A stretch of 64,000 bases of DNA from Salibaculum griseiflavum (GTDB lineage Bacteria > Pseudomonadota > Alphaproteobacteria > Rhodobacterales > Rhodobacteraceae), in NCBI RefSeq assembly GCF_003129565.1, contig NZ_QETF01000010.1:1-64000 (forward strand), given 5' to 3'. Each line of letters starts with the position of its first letter. The first letter of the stretch is position 1. Below, one piece after another: positions 17,251-27,169 of this stretch. Made by a program: the position numbers and the translations under genes. The notes beneath the pieces are model-generated. The model saw nothing but the letters and a program-made list of their open reading frames with translations. It made no database searches and had not been told where the DNA came from.

Positions 17251-18404
17251 TGACCGCGAAAGCCCTGCGCCAACCCGCCCCGCTGCGGATCCTGTCGAAC
17301 ACGTTCCTGGCCTTCTGGTGCCTGATTGCCGCCTTCCCGATCTTCTGGATCACGGTGATGAGCTTCAAGTCGCCGGTCGATGCCTTCGACAGCAACCCGC
17401 TGAACGTGATCTTCGGCCCCGCGACCCGCGCGGACGGGTCGGGCTGGTCCGTCGTGGATATCGTGCTGGGACTGGCGGTGGTCTATTTCACCGCCCGGCT
17501 GAGCGCCCGGCACCTGCCGCGCCTGGTCGAGCGATACAGCCCCAAGGGCTGGACCGTGCTGGGCTGGATCGTCGCAGCCCTGCTGGTCGGGGTGGGTTTC
17601 GTGGTGGTGTTCTTCGGGGCGCTGCCGGTGGTGACGGGGGTCCTGAACCCGTTGCTCGGACCGCTGGGGCGTGACGTGATCGGCGCCACGACCGAGCACT
17701 ACCAGACCGTCTGGGTCGATCGCGGGTTTTCCAACAACTTCAAGAATTCGCTGATCGTGACCGCTGGGGTCGTGACCGTGTCGCTGACGGTCGGAACGCT
17801 GGCGGGCTACGGTCTGGCACGCTCGGGATCGACGCTGGCCTTCTGGATCCTGATCATCGCGCTGATCTTCCGGTCGCTGCCGCATTCGGTGCTAGTGGCG
17901 GGCTATCTGCCGGTCTTCATCAACTCGGCCGAATGGCTGTCCCCGATCCTGGGCGAGAACGCGCCAACGCTTTATGGCAAGCCCGCGGCGGTGATCGCGG
18001 TGCTGGTGGCGATCAACCAGCCCTTCACCATCTGGATGCTGCGCAGCTTCTTTTCCAATATCCCGGCTGATCTGGACGAGGCCGCGCGTGTCGATGGCTG
18101 TTCGCATTTCAAGGCTTTCCGGCTGGTCATCATGCCTGTCATGTGGCCGGGCGTGATCACCACGGGCCTGTTCAGCTTCCTTCTGGCCTATAACGACTTC
18201 CTGGTGACCTCGCTGCTGCTGGATGCTTCGAACCAGACAATGGTTCCGGCCATTGCCGGCATGTTCAACCGCGAGACAACGACGACCGACCAGGTGGTCG
18301 CCGTTGCCGCCGCCGTGTCGATCACCGCGCCGCTGTTCCTGCTTGTCATGGTGTTCCAGCGCCAGATCGTCAGCGGGCTGACCGCGGGGGCCGTCAAGGG
18401 ATGA
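17250..18404 (+). CDS. CUT1-type ABC transporter permease 2
   Basis: A 384-residue permease (MalG/UgpE side), longer than the usual 275-300 residues because of an inserted region at about 65-150 that contains a further hydrophobic pair of helices. The EAA loop is EAARVDGCSHFKAF. It overlaps permease 1 by TGATG. The extra helices suggest a subfamily with an unusual topology, seen in some alphaproteobacterial importers. Confidence 0.86.
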   Translation: MTAKALRQPAPLRILSNTFLAFWCLIAAFPIFWITVMSFKSPVDAFDSNPLNVIFGPATRADGSGWSVVDIVLGLAVVYFTARLSARHLPRLVERYSPKGWTVLGWIVAALLVGVGFVVVFFGALPVVTGVLNPLLGPLGRDVIGATTEHYQTVWVDRGFSNNFKNSLIVTAGVVTVSLTVGTLAGYGLARSGSTLAFWILIIALIFRSLPHSVLVAGYLPVFINSAEWLSPILGENAPTLYGKPAAVIAVLVAINQPFTIWMLRSFFSNIPADLDEAARVDGCSHFKAFRLVIMPVMWPGVITTGLFSFLLAYNDFLVTSLLLDASNQTMVPAIAGMFNRETTTTDQVVAVAAAVSITAPLFLLVMVFQRQIVSGLTAGAVKG

Positions 18405-18530
18405 GCAGCGCTTTTCGCCATAGCGCGTCCGGCCGCCACCCCGCCCTGAACCGGATGCCGCGGGACTTCCTGTTGAAGAGGGGTGCTGCCTGCCGCGCCC
18501 CCTTCAATCCGACATGACAGGAGTGACCCG

Positions 18531-19067
18531 ATGAGAGGTTCCCGACCCGAACAGGCCGTGCTGACGCGCGACACGGACATGAGCAAAACAGACGAGACCC
18601 GCGCCGTGATCGAGGCCATGGTCAACGGTCTGAACGACCATCGCATCGACGATATCGGCCAGTTCTTTGCGGACGGATTTCGCTGGATGGGCAATCAGGG
18701 CTGTGGCACGAAGACCGGCTTGGCCGAGTTCCAGGACAATTGGCAGCGCCCCTTTCAGGCGGCCTTTTCCGACAAGGTCTGCGTGGACGAGTCGAGGCTG
18801 TACATGGGCGAGTGGGCCGCCGCCTTCGGGCGTCAGGAAGCGTCCCATTCGGGCGACTTCATGGGCGTGGCGCCAACCGGCAAACGCGTGGAGATCCGCT
18901 ACATGGATTTCTGGAAGGTCGAGGACGGCAAGATCACCGACAACTGGGTGATGGTCGATTTCCCGCATGTATTGGCCCAGCTGGGCGTGGACGTGTTCAA
19001 CGGCCACGGCTGGGAGAGCTTTGACCGGGGAGAGCGCACGCCGCCCCGGCCCGAAAATGAAGGATGA
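18531..19067 (+). CDS. Single-domain NTF2/SnoaL-like protein (paralogue B)
   Basis: A 178-residue protein with one NTF2-like domain. Its closing motif, [19 protein letters not shown] then LGVDVF, matches the second repeat of paralogues A and C almost word for word. ATG 18531 is preceded by ACAGGAG; an in-frame ATG further on (at 18579) is also possible. It overlaps the dehydrogenase gene by four bases. Function unknown; possibly an isomerase, hydratase or binding partner in the pathway. Confidence 0.78.
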   Translation: MRGSRPEQAVLTRDTDMSKTDETRAVIEAMVNGLNDHRIDDIGQFFADGFRWMGNQGCGTKTGLAEFQDNWQRPFQAAFSDKVCVDESRLYMGEWAAAFGRQEASHSGDFMGVAPTGKRVEIRYMDFWKVEDGKITDNWVMVDFPHVLAQLGVDVFNGHGWESFDRGERTPPRPENEG

Positions 19068-20383
19068 AAGATATGGGCATTGAGTATCTCAAGAAGAGCA
19101 AACCCGAGGCTGAAAAGGCGGAAGAAGACGCCAAGGTGCGTGCCGTTGTCGAAGGCACGTTGAAGGATATCGAAACGCGGGGCGATGCCGCCGTGCGCGA
19201 CCTGAGCCAGAAATTCGACGGCTATGCGCCAGAGAACTTCCGCCTGACGGAGTCCGAGATCGAGGCCGCGATGCAGAAGGTCTCTGCCCGCGACATGGAG
19301 GACATCAAGTTCGCCCAGGCGCAGATCCGCCGTTTTGCCGAGGCGCAGCGGGCATCCATGACCGATATCGAGGTCGAGACCCTCCCCGGCGTGATCCTGG
19401 GCCACAAGAACATCCCGGTGCAATCGGTGGGCTGCTACGTGCCCGGCGGCAAGTTCCCCATGGTGGCGTCGGCCCATATGTCCGTGCTGACGGCGAACGT
19501 GGCGGGCGTGCCGCGCATCGTCGCCTCGGCCCCACCTGTCAATGGGGAGCCGCATCCGGCTATCGTGGCTGCCATGCATATGGGCGGCGCGCATGAGATC
19601 TATGTGCTGGGCGGCATTCAGGCCGTGGGCGCCATGGCGATCGGCACTGAAAGCATCGACCCGGTGCATATGCTGGTCGGCCCGGGCAATGCCTTCGTGG
19701 CCGAGGCCAAGCGACAGCTTTTCGGTCGCGTCGGCATCGACCTCTTCGCCGGTCCGACCGAGACAATGGTCATCGCCGACGAAACCGTCGATGCAGAGAT
19801 TTGCGCCACCGACCTGATCGGGCAGGCCGAACATGGCTTCAACTCTCCCGCTTGCCTGATCACCAACAGCCGCAAGCTGGCCGAAGAGACCATGGTCGAG
19901 TGTGACCGCCTTCTGGGCATTATCCCCACCGCCGAGACCGCCAGCGCGTCCTGGCGTGATTATGGCGACGTGATCGTTTGCGACAGCTATGACGAGATGC
20001 TGCAGGTCGCCAATGACATGGCCTATGAACACGTGCAGGTCATGACTGACCGCGACGATTGGTTCCTTGAGAACATGCACAGCTACGGCGCGCTGTTTCT
20101 TGGGCCGCGCACCAATGTCGCCAACGGGGACAAGGTCATCGGCACCAACCATACACTGCCGACGAAAAAAGCCGGGCGCTATACCGGCGGGCTCTGGGTC
20201 GGCAAGTTCCTCAAGACCCATTCCTACCAGAAGGTCACGACCGACGAGGCCGCCGCGCTGGTGGGCGAATACGGCTCGCGGCTGTGCATGCTGGAAGGCT
20301 TTGTCGGCCATGCCGAGCAATGCAATGTCCGCGTCCGCCGCTACGGTGGCAAGAACGTACCCTACGGCGAGGCCGCGGAATGA
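19064..20383 (+). CDS. HisD-family zinc alcohol/hydroxyacid dehydrogenase (HpsN-like)
   Basis: A 439-residue NAD+-dependent dehydrogenase of the histidinol dehydrogenase superfamily. The zinc-site QAEH (Gln254, His257) and [13 protein letters not shown] and [13 protein letters not shown] motifs are present. There are no his genes nearby and the details (LKTHSYQ near the C-terminus) fit the sulfopropanediol 3-dehydrogenase (HpsN) group, which oxidises an alcohol to a carboxylate in two steps. Here it probably oxidises a pathway alcohol. Start at 19064 or 19073 (ATGGGC) cannot be separated. Confidence 0.82.
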   Translation: MKDMGIEYLKKSKPEAEKAEEDAKVRAVVEGTLKDIETRGDAAVRDLSQKFDGYAPENFRLTESEIEAAMQKVSARDMEDIKFAQAQIRRFAEAQRASMTDIEVETLPGVILGHKNIPVQSVGCYVPGGKFPMVASAHMSVLTANVAGVPRIVASAPPVNGEPHPAIVAAMHMGGAHEIYVLGGIQAVGAMAIGTESIDPVHMLVGPGNAFVAEAKRQLFGRVGIDLFAGPTETMVIADETVDAEICATDLIGQAEHGFNSPACLITNSRKLAEETMVECDRLLGIIPTAETASASWRDYGDVIVCDSYDEMLQVANDMAYEHVQVMTDRDDWFLENMHSYGALFLGPRTNVANGDKVIGTNHTLPTKKAGRYTGGLWVGKFLKTHSYQKVTTDEAAALVGEYGSRLCMLEGFVGHAEQCNVRVRRYGGKNVPYGEAAE

Positions 20384-21426
20384 GTCATGCAGCGAACAAG
20401 GCAGCGCTGGAGCGTCTTCGATCCGCGCAGTACGATTGGGATTCCGGCGAAATCCGCGCTGCGCTGGACGCGATCTGCGCGCCCGATGCGGTGTTCAAGC
20501 TGGCCCATCCCTTCGGCAAGATGACGGGCGGGCAGGCCTTTCACGATCAAGCCCTGGCGGTGCTCCGCGCCGCCTGGCCGGATGTGGAACGCCGAGACTG
20601 GATCGTCATGGCCGGTACCGATGACCACGGCAATGATTGGGTCGGCTGCGGAGGGCACTTCATGGGCACTTTCGTTGCGCCCTTCCTGGACATCCCGCCC
20701 AGCGGCCATCTGGCGCATATGCGATTTCACGAATTCTACCGCCTCAAGGATGGCAAGGTCGTGGAATACCAGGCACTCTGGGACATTCCTGAAGTGATGA
20801 TGCAGGCCAATGCGTGGCCCATGGCGCCCTCGTTGGGGCGTGAGTTCTGCGTGCCGGGCCCAGCGTCGGGCGATGGGCTGATCCGGGCTGAGCGCGACGA
20901 CGAGCGCAGCCGTCAGAGCCAGCACATCATCGTGGACATGCTGGAGCATCTGAAGCGTCATCCCAGCGAAGGCGGCCCCGAGGTGATGGAGATGCCGCGC
21001 TTCTGGCACGATACGATGAACTGGTATGGCCCCGCCGGTATCGGCACCGGGCGTGGCATCGCCGGTTTTCGCAACTGGCACCAGATCCCGTTTCTTGCCG
21101 GCATGCCCGACCGTGGCAAATACGTGGACGATATCGTCTATCACTTCTTTGGCGACAATGATTACGTCGGTGTTACAGGCTGGCCGAACATGATCCAGAC
21201 CGTCACCCATGATGGTTGGATGGGGATCGCGCCGTCGGGTAAGAAGATCACCATGAAGAGTCTCGATTTCTGGCGGCTGGAAAATGGCCGTATCCGTGAG
21301 AACTGGGTGATGGTGGACATCCTCGACGCCTACCTGCAACTGGGCGTCGATGTGTTTGCCCGCCTGCGCGAATTCAACAAGGCCCGTGTGCCTGGATCGG
21401 TGCCCTTCCCTGTGGGGGACGCCTGA
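20380..21426 (+). CDS. Two-domain NTF2/SnoaL-like protein (paralogue C)
   Basis: A 348-residue duplicate NTF2-like protein. It shares landmarks with paralogue [11 protein letters not shown] closing repeat 1, WHDTM (209-213) and YGPAGIG (216-222) in repeat 2, and [11 protein letters not shown] at the end. The start ATG overlaps the dehydrogenase stop (ATGAG). Sequence conservation of Trp/His positions across paralogues suggests a shared active or binding pocket rather than drift. Confidence 0.78.
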   Translation: MSHAANKAALERLRSAQYDWDSGEIRAALDAICAPDAVFKLAHPFGKMTGGQAFHDQALAVLRAAWPDVERRDWIVMAGTDDHGNDWVGCGGHFMGTFVAPFLDIPPSGHLAHMRFHEFYRLKDGKVVEYQALWDIPEVMMQANAWPMAPSLGREFCVPGPASGDGLIRAERDDERSRQSQHIIVDMLEHLKRHPSEGGPEVMEMPRFWHDTMNWYGPAGIGTGRGIAGFRNWHQIPFLAGMPDRGKYVDDIVYHFFGDNDYVGVTGWPNMIQTVTHDGWMGIAPSGKKITMKSLDFWRLENGRIRENWVMVDILDAYLQLGVDVFARLREFNKARVPGSVPFPVGDA

Positions 21427-22187
21427 TGGATCTGCCCCGAACTCCCTCTTTCCGGCTGGATGGCAAACGCGCGCTGGTCACCGGCGCATCGTCCGGTATT
21501 GGCCTGGGTGCCGCCGTGGCGCTGGCCGAGGTGGGCGCGCATGTGGTCTGTGCCGCCCGTGGCATGGATCGCCTGACAGAGGCAGTTGCCGCCATGACGA
21601 AGGCCAGCATGAGTGCCGAGGCGCTGCCGCTTGACGTCGCCAGTTTCGAGGAATGCCGTGCCGCCTGCGCCGGGGCGCCCTTTGATGTGGTGGTCAATGC
21701 GGCCGGTCTGGCCCGCCATTCAGCGGCGCTGGAGACCCGGCCCGAGGATTATGATGCCGTCATGGGGGTGAACCTGCGCGGCGCCTATTTCCTGTCGACC
21801 GAAGCCGCGCGCGCGATGCTCGCGGCGGGGCAGGGCGGTTCGATCATCCATATCTCATCGCAGATGGCCCATGTGGGCGGCATCGACCGCGCGGTCTACT
21901 GTGCCTCCAAGCACGGTTTGGAAGGCATGATCAAATCAATGGCCATCGAGTGGGGCAGCGCCGGAATCCGCATCAACTCGATCTGCCCAACGTTCATCCG
22001 GACACCGCTCACGGAACAGACCTTTGACGATCCAGATAAGGTCAAGTGGATCGAGGACAAGATCAAGCTGGGCCGCGTCGGAGAGGTCGAGGACATCATG
22101 GGCGCGGTGGTCTATCTGGCCGGTGATGCCTCGGCGATGGTCACGGGCACCTCCCTTCTGGTCGACGGCGGGTGGACGGCAGAGTAA
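21426..22187 (+). CDS. Short-chain dehydrogenase/reductase
   Basis: A 253-residue classical SDR. The cofactor loop is TGASSGIG (19-26), with NNAG replaced by NAAG, and the catalytic Ser near 144, Tyr158 and Lys162 in YCASK. It should interconvert a hydroxyl and a ketone using NAD(P)(H). It starts at the stop of paralogue C and ends in TAATG shared with the LacI gene, so it is co-translated with its neighbours. Confidence 0.88.
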   Translation: MDLPRTPSFRLDGKRALVTGASSGIGLGAAVALAEVGAHVVCAARGMDRLTEAVAAMTKASMSAEALPLDVASFEECRAACAGAPFDVVVNAAGLARHSAALETRPEDYDAVMGVNLRGAYFLSTEAARAMLAAGQGGSIIHISSQMAHVGGIDRAVYCASKHGLEGMIKSMAIEWGSAGIRINSICPTFIRTPLTEQTFDDPDKVKWIEDKIKLGRVGEVEDIMGAVVYLAGDASAMVTGTSLLVDGGWTAE

Positions 22188-23206
22188 TGGAACGTGCCAA
22201 GGTCACATCAGCAGACGTCGCCGCCCGCGCTGGGGTCAGCCAGTCGGCCGTCAGCCGCGTTTTTACGCCGGGCGCGTCGGCCTCGCCCAAGACGGTCGAG
22301 AAGGTGCGCCGCGCAGCCGATGAGTTGGGCTATCGCCCCAATGTGCTGGCGCGCGCCATGGTGTCCGGCAAAAGCCGCATCATCGGCTTGGTCGTGGCCT
22401 ATCTTGAAAACCAGTTCTACCCGGTGGCCTTGGAGCGACTGTCCAACGCGCTTCAGGCGCAGGGCTATCACATCCTGATATTCACCGCGACGAACTCGAT
22501 CGACGGGGCGGATGCGGTGGTGCAGGAATTGATGGACTACCAGGTCGACGGGATCATCACGGCCTCGGTCGCAATCAGCTCCACTCTGGCCGACAGTGCC
22601 AATGCGGCTGGAATCCCGGTTGTCCTGTTCAACCGCGGGCAGGATGACAGCGGCTTTTCCTCGGTCACCTCGACCAATTTCGAGGGCGGGCGCAAGGCCG
22701 CGGAATTCTTGCTGGCAGGTGGGCATGAACGGATTGCCCATATTGCCGGCTGGCAGGGCAGCTCGACCGGACGCGACCGACAGGCCGGGTTCCTGTCGGT
22801 GTTGCAGAGGGCTGGCGTCACGCCCTTTGCCATGGTCGACGGCATGTACAAACACGAGGTCGCCACGGAGTGCGCCCGGCAATTGATCGCTGGCAGCACC
22901 CGGCCCGACGCAATTTTCGTCGGCAATGACCACATGGCCTTTGCAGTCATGGATGTGCTGCGTCAGGCCGGGCTGGAACCGGGAAAGGATGTCTCGGTCG
23001 TGGGCTATGATGATGTGCCGTTGGCGGGGTGGGCCGCCTATGACCTGACCACGATCCGCCAGCCGGTGAACCGGATGGTCGATGCCGCCGTGGAGACGAT
23101 CCTTGCGCAGATCGAAACCCCCGGCACCGCACCGCAACAGATCGAAATCGAGGGCAAGCTGATCCTGAGAAGCTCGGCCCGCATTCCCGAAGGATGGACA
23201 CAATGA
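22187..23206 (+). CDS. LacI-family transcriptional regulator of the catabolic locus
   Basis: A 339-residue repressor. The helix-turn-helix is VTSADVAARAGVSQSAVSRV (about 6-25), followed by the hinge helix ending YRPNVLARAM and a periplasmic-binding-like ligand domain with GYDDVPLAGWAAYDLTTIRQP, typical of LacI/GalR proteins. It is encoded inside the operon it most likely controls through O1 and O2 at 12215-12286. The effector is probably the imported compound or a product of it. Confidence 0.88.
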   Translation: MERAKVTSADVAARAGVSQSAVSRVFTPGASASPKTVEKVRRAADELGYRPNVLARAMVSGKSRIIGLVVAYLENQFYPVALERLSNALQAQGYHILIFTATNSIDGADAVVQELMDYQVDGIITASVAISSTLADSANAAGIPVVLFNRGQDDSGFSSVTSTNFEGGRKAAEFLLAGGHERIAHIAGWQGSSTGRDRQAGFLSVLQRAGVTPFAMVDGMYKHEVATECARQLIAGSTRPDAIFVGNDHMAFAVMDVLRQAGLEPGKDVSVVGYDDVPLAGWAAYDLTTIRQPVNRMVDAAVETILAQIETPGTAPQQIEIEGKLILRSSARIPEGWTQ

Positions 23207-24192
23207 AAGGGTTCGACCCGAAATTCACCGATTTCCCCGATTACATCATCGGAATCACTAAGGAGATCTGGGAAGATCGAGGCATTGCCACGCTGCACGA
23301 CTATTACGCGCCGGAGATCGTCGTGCGCTCACCGGCCTCGGTTGTGGTGGGCAATCAGGGCGTGATCGCCGCCACCATGGCCACGCTGGCCGAATTCCCG
23401 GATCGTGAGCTTCTGGGCGAGGACGTGATCTGGTCCGGCACACCGGAACAGGGGATGCTGTCCAGCCATCGGATCATCTCGACGGCGACCCATACCCGCG
23501 ATGGGGTTTATGGCGCGGCTTCGGGGGCGAAACTGCAATACCGGATTCTTGCCGATTGCCATGCTAAGGACAATGCAATCGACGACGAATGGCTGATCCG
23601 CGACCAGACCGCGATCGTGAAGCAGATTGGTTGGGACCCGCAGGACTATGCCCGCGACCTTATCGCGCGCGAAGGCGGGCCAGAGGCTTGCGTCCGGCCA
23701 CTGACCCCCGAAACCGACAGGCCGGGCCCCTACAAGGGCCACGGAAACGATAATGAATGGGGGCAGCGCCATGCCGAGCTTCTGACCCGGATCATGGGCG
23801 CCGATATGCGCGCGATCGAGGCCCAGTATGACCGCGCCGCGAACGTGCATTATCCGGGCGGCGAAATCGGCCATGGCTGGGCTGCGGCAGATGGATTCTG
23901 GATGGGGCTGCGGGCGGCCTTCCCCGATGCCGAATTCCGTATCGAGCACCAGATCGGTCGCACAGATCCGAACATGCCGCCCCGCTCGGCGATCCGCTGG
24001 TCTTTGCACGGCACCCATTCGGGCTGGGGCGCGTTCGGCGTGCCGACCGGGGCCAAGGTCTACCTGCTGGGCATCAGCCACGCGGAATGGGGGGAACTGA
24101 TCACCGGTCAGGTCAAACTGCGCCGGGAATGGACCCTGTTCGACGAGACCGCGATCTGGAAACAGATCCTTTTGCAGACAGGTGCCCTTTAA
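23194..24192 (+). CDS. Two-domain NTF2/SnoaL-like protein (paralogue D)
   Basis: A 332-residue member of the same NTF2-like set, the most divergent of the four. Repeat 1 covers about 15-150; repeat 2 runs from about 195 and holds YDRAANVHYPGGEIGHGW and a final WTLFDETAIWKQIL. Its ATG overlaps the end of the LacI gene by 13 bases; a second ATG at 23203 would reduce this to 4 bases. Role unknown. Confidence 0.72.
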   Translation: MDTMKGFDPKFTDFPDYIIGITKEIWEDRGIATLHDYYAPEIVVRSPASVVVGNQGVIAATMATLAEFPDRELLGEDVIWSGTPEQGMLSSHRIISTATHTRDGVYGAASGAKLQYRILADCHAKDNAIDDEWLIRDQTAIVKQIGWDPQDYARDLIAREGGPEACVRPLTPETDRPGPYKGHGNDNEWGQRHAELLTRIMGADMRAIEAQYDRAANVHYPGGEIGHGWAAADGFWMGLRAAFPDAEFRIEHQIGRTDPNMPPRSAIRWSLHGTHSGWGAFGVPTGAKVYLLGISHAEWGELITGQVKLRREWTLFDETAIWKQILLQTGAL

Positions 24193-24329
24193 TGCACCAA
24201 CCCGAGGCCATAAGACGGCTGCATATGCTGTTCCAGGCGCGGCGGGCGGAACGTCTGAACCCGCATCCGCCGGGGCGCGATTTCTGAGTTCAACCCATCA
24301 GAAATTGCAACTCCCAAGGAGAGACAGAC

Positions 24330-25295
24330 ATGACACCGCAAGACATGGAATCCCGCATCGTTCGCTATGGCGACCTTCAACCCTGCAAAACTGCCTTCAT
24401 CGACGCCCATACGCCGGGATCGGACCAGAAGGAAAATTTCACCATCATCGGCGGCGGCGTTTCGGAATCGCCCGACCAGCACGTGCACATCAGCATCGAG
24501 CATGGCTTCAATATCGGCGCCGCCGGGCAGCCGCCCAAGTGCCGCAATTCCCTGCATGACCACCGCACGGCAGAGGCTTTCTTCGTTTTGTCGGGCCGGT
24601 GGCGGTTCTTCTGGGGGCGTTGGGGCACCGCCGGAGAGGTGGTGCTGGAAGAGGGCGATATCTTCAACATTCCCACCGGGGTTTTCCGCGGGTTCGAGAA
24701 TATCGGCACCGATTACGGGATGATCATGGCCATCCTTGGCGGTGACGATGCCGGTGGCGGCGTCATGTGGGCCCCGCAGGTGATCGAAGAAGCCGCCGAT
24801 CATGGCCTTGTTCTGGCCGAGACCGGCAAGCTCTACGACACCAAAAAGGGCGAGGCCCTGCCTGACGGCGTGAAGCCGATGCCGCTGATGACAGACGAGG
24901 AACTGGCCAAGCGCGGTGAGCCGACCACGGCCGAGGTGCTGCCCAACCACGTGGCCCGCTACTGGGACATGGTGGCAATGGCCGACAAGACCCCTTGCAA
25001 GGTCATCGGTGAGACCGGTCTCCTGAAGGACAAGCCCGGCTTCGAGGTTGATTTCATCACCCGCGCCAGCGCCACCGACACCAAGCACAGCCACAAACGC
25101 CCCAGCGTCCTGATGCCGGTCAAGGGGCATTGGCGGGTCGAGTGGGACGGCGGCAGCGTCACGCTCGCCCCCGGCGACACGATCTCGGTTCCGGAAAACC
25201 TGGCGCATTGCGCCGTTCCATCCATGACGGGCGAGGCCGCGATGTATCATATCGTTGGCACGGACGATCCCGCTGGGCTGACCTGGCAGGGCTGA
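24330..25295 (+). CDS. Bicupin protein
   Basis: A 321-residue protein with two cupin barrels. The first has HDHRTAE (His76, His78, Glu82); the second has HSH (253-255) and a later His293, so both barrels could bind a metal. Gentisate dioxygenases, oxalate decarboxylases and acireductone-type enzymes share this layout, but no closer assignment is safe. AAGGAGAG precedes the ATG. A 137-bp gap upstream separates it from the coupled block ending at 24192. Confidence 0.75.
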   Translation: MTPQDMESRIVRYGDLQPCKTAFIDAHTPGSDQKENFTIIGGGVSESPDQHVHISIEHGFNIGAAGQPPKCRNSLHDHRTAEAFFVLSGRWRFFWGRWGTAGEVVLEEGDIFNIPTGVFRGFENIGTDYGMIMAILGGDDAGGGVMWAPQVIEEAADHGLVLAETGKLYDTKKGEALPDGVKPMPLMTDEELAKRGEPTTAEVLPNHVARYWDMVAMADKTPCKVIGETGLLKDKPGFEVDFITRASATDTKHSHKRPSVLMPVKGHWRVEWDGGSVTLAPGDTISVPENLAHCAVPSMTGEAAMYHIVGTDDPAGLTWQG

Positions 25296-25307
25296 CGAGA
25301 CCCATCG

Positions 25308-25333
25308 GGCAGTCCGGGTTCCACCGGACTGCC
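25308..25333 (+). terminator. Strong intergenic hairpin, possible terminator/attenuator
   Basis: GGCAGTCCGG and CCGGACTGCC form a perfect 10-bp stem with a 6-base loop between the bicupin and MetE-like genes. No U run follows, so it may only reduce transcription of the last three genes or stabilise the upstream message. Confidence 0.45.
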
Positions 25334-25361
25334 TGACCTATCTAGAAATTCGAGGTCAGAA

Positions 25362-26486
25362 ATGAGCAAGATCAAAACAACCCATGTCGGATCCCTGCCG
25401 CGCACGCAGGAGGTCGTCGATTTCATTTTTGCCCGTGAACATGGCAAGGAGTATGATCCCGCGGCCTTCGATGCCTGCATGGCCGATGCGGTGTCGGAAA
25501 CCGTGCGTCGGCAGGTCGACGCGGGCATCGACATCGTCTCCGACGGTGAGACCTCCAAGATCAGCTATGCGACTTACGTAAAGGACCGCTACACCGGTTT
25601 CGATGGTGACAGCCCCCGCAATGCGCCGGCTGATCTGAAGCAGTTTCCCAGTTTCCTCAAGCGGCTGGCGGATGACGGCGGCACGCCGCAATATGCCCGC
25701 CCGATGTGCGTGGGTGAGGTCAAGTCCAAGGGGCAGGGCGAGCTTCAAAAGGATATTGCCAACCTCAAGGCGGGGATGGCCGAGCATGGGGTCGAGCGCG
25801 GTTTCATGAACGCGGCCAGCCCGGGTGTGATCTCCCTGTTCCTGCAGAACGATTTCTACCCCACGCGTGAGGCCTATCTGGCGGCGCTCGCCGACGCGAT
25901 GAAGGAAGAATACGAGACCATCGTGGCGTCCGGGCTGGACCTGCAACTGGATTGCCCCGACCTGGCGCTGTCCCGGCACATGCTGTTCAACGACCTGTCC
26001 GACGCGGAATTCCTGAAGATCGCGCAGTCCCATGTCGAGGCCCTGAACCACGCACTGGCCGATGTGCCCGCCGACAAGGTGCGCGTGCATATCTGCTGGG
26101 GCAATTACGAGGGACCGCATGTCTGCGACATCTCCATGGAAAAGATGTTCGACACGCTGATGGCGACCAAGTCGCGTTACGTCTTGTTCGAGACCTCGAA
26201 CCCCCGCCATGGCCATGAATGGACCGTCTTCCGTGACCGCAGGGGGGATATCCCCGAAGACAAGGTTCTGGTGCCGGGTGTTGTGGATACGACGACGAAT
26301 TTCGTCGAACATCCGGAACTGGTGGCCCAGCGGATCGGCCGTTTTGTCGATATCGTCGGGCCGGACAGGGTGATTGCCGGGTCCGATTGCGGCTTTGGCA
26401 CCTTCGCAGGGTTCGGCGCCGTGGACCCCGAGATCGCCTATGCCAAGCTTGGCGCGCTGGCCGAGGGGGCGGCGCTGGTCAAGTGA
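25362..26486 (+). CDS. MetE-like (cobalamin-independent methionine synthase II family) zinc protein
   Basis: A 374-residue protein matching only the C-terminal catalytic barrel of MetE. The zinc ligands are kept: His243 and Cys245 (HIC), Glu277 and Cys343 (GSDCGFG). It lacks the MetE N-terminal half, so it is not an ordinary methionine synthase. Such stand-alone proteins are thought to move methyl groups or cleave thiol/ether-like bonds. In this operon a demethylation or C-S/C-O transfer step on the imported compound is a reasonable inference. Confidence 0.8.
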   Translation: MSKIKTTHVGSLPRTQEVVDFIFAREHGKEYDPAAFDACMADAVSETVRRQVDAGIDIVSDGETSKISYATYVKDRYTGFDGDSPRNAPADLKQFPSFLKRLADDGGTPQYARPMCVGEVKSKGQGELQKDIANLKAGMAEHGVERGFMNAASPGVISLFLQNDFYPTREAYLAALADAMKEEYETIVASGLDLQLDCPDLALSRHMLFNDLSDAEFLKIAQSHVEALNHALADVPADKVRVHICWGNYEGPHVCDISMEKMFDTLMATKSRYVLFETSNPRHGHEWTVFRDRRGDIPEDKVLVPGVVDTTTNFVEHPELVAQRIGRFVDIVGPDRVIAGSDCGFGTFAGFGAVDPEIAYAKLGALAEGAALVK

Positions 26487-27169
26487 CGGCCCCGCTGATC
26501 CTGTTGCCGGGCATGATGTGCGATGCGCGGCTCTTCGGTCCGCAAGCGGATGCGATTGATTTGACCGTCCTGCCCATTACCGCGGCCGATACCGTTGAGG
26601 CGCTGGCCGATGCGGTTCTTTCGCAGGCCCCGGACTGGTTCGCGCTGGGTGGTTTGTCCATGGGCGGCATCGTGGCGATGGAGGTCGTGCGGCAGGCCCC
26701 CGAAAGGGTCGCCGGGCTGGCCCTGATGGATACCAACCCGCTGGCCGAGGCCGACGCGGTCAGGGCCCGCCGCCAACCGCAGATGGACAAGGCCGCTGCG
26801 GGCCAGCTTGAGGCCGTGATGCGCGACGAGATGAAGCCCAACTACCTGACCGACGGTCCGAACCGGGCCGGCATCCTGGACCTGTGCATGGAGATGGCTT
26901 TGGATCTCGGTCCTGAGGTGTTCCTGCGTCAGTCCCGTGCCCTGCGTGACCGGCCCGATCAATGCGAGACCCTGCGCCGGTTCGACCGCCCCGCGCTGGT
27001 GTTGTGCGGACGCGAAGACAGCCTGTGTCCGCTATCGCGCCACGAACTGATGCATCAGCTGTTGGCCAAATCGACCCTCAGTGTGATCGAGGGGGCAGGC
27101 CACCTGCCGACACTGGAACAACCGGACAAGACGACGGCGGCCCTGCGCCGCTGGCTGGAGGAGATATGA
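26483..27169 (+). CDS. Alpha/beta-hydrolase
   Basis: A 228-residue alpha/beta-hydrolase with nucleophile Ser59 in GLSMGG, an acidic residue in GREDSLCP and the catalytic His in GAGHLP. It probably cleaves an ester or a C-C bond next to a carbonyl. The start is the GTG at 26483, which overlaps the upstream TGA (GTGA); no ATG nearby gives a normal N-terminus. Confidence 0.82.
   Translation: MTAPLILLPGMMCDARLFGPQADAIDLTVLPITAADTVEALADAVLSQAPDWFALGGLSMGGIVAMEVVRQAPERVAGLALMDTNPLAEADAVRARRQPQMDKAAAGQLEAVMRDEMKPNYLTDGPNRAGILDLCMEMALDLGPEVFLRQSRALRDRPDQCETLRRFDRPALVLCGREDSLCPLSRHELMHQLLAKSTLSVIEGAGHLPTLEQPDKTTAALRRWLEEI

Noticed and set aside
19064-20383. Histidinol dehydrogenase hisD of histidine synthesis
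   Set aside because: No his genes nearby, and the gene lies inside a catabolic operon; the HpsN-like branch of the same family explains it better.
24192-24287. 31-codon frame starting in TAATG after paralogue D
   Set aside because: Overlap with the stop is suggestive, but the predicted peptide is Arg/Pro-rich without features and there is no way to separate it from chance.
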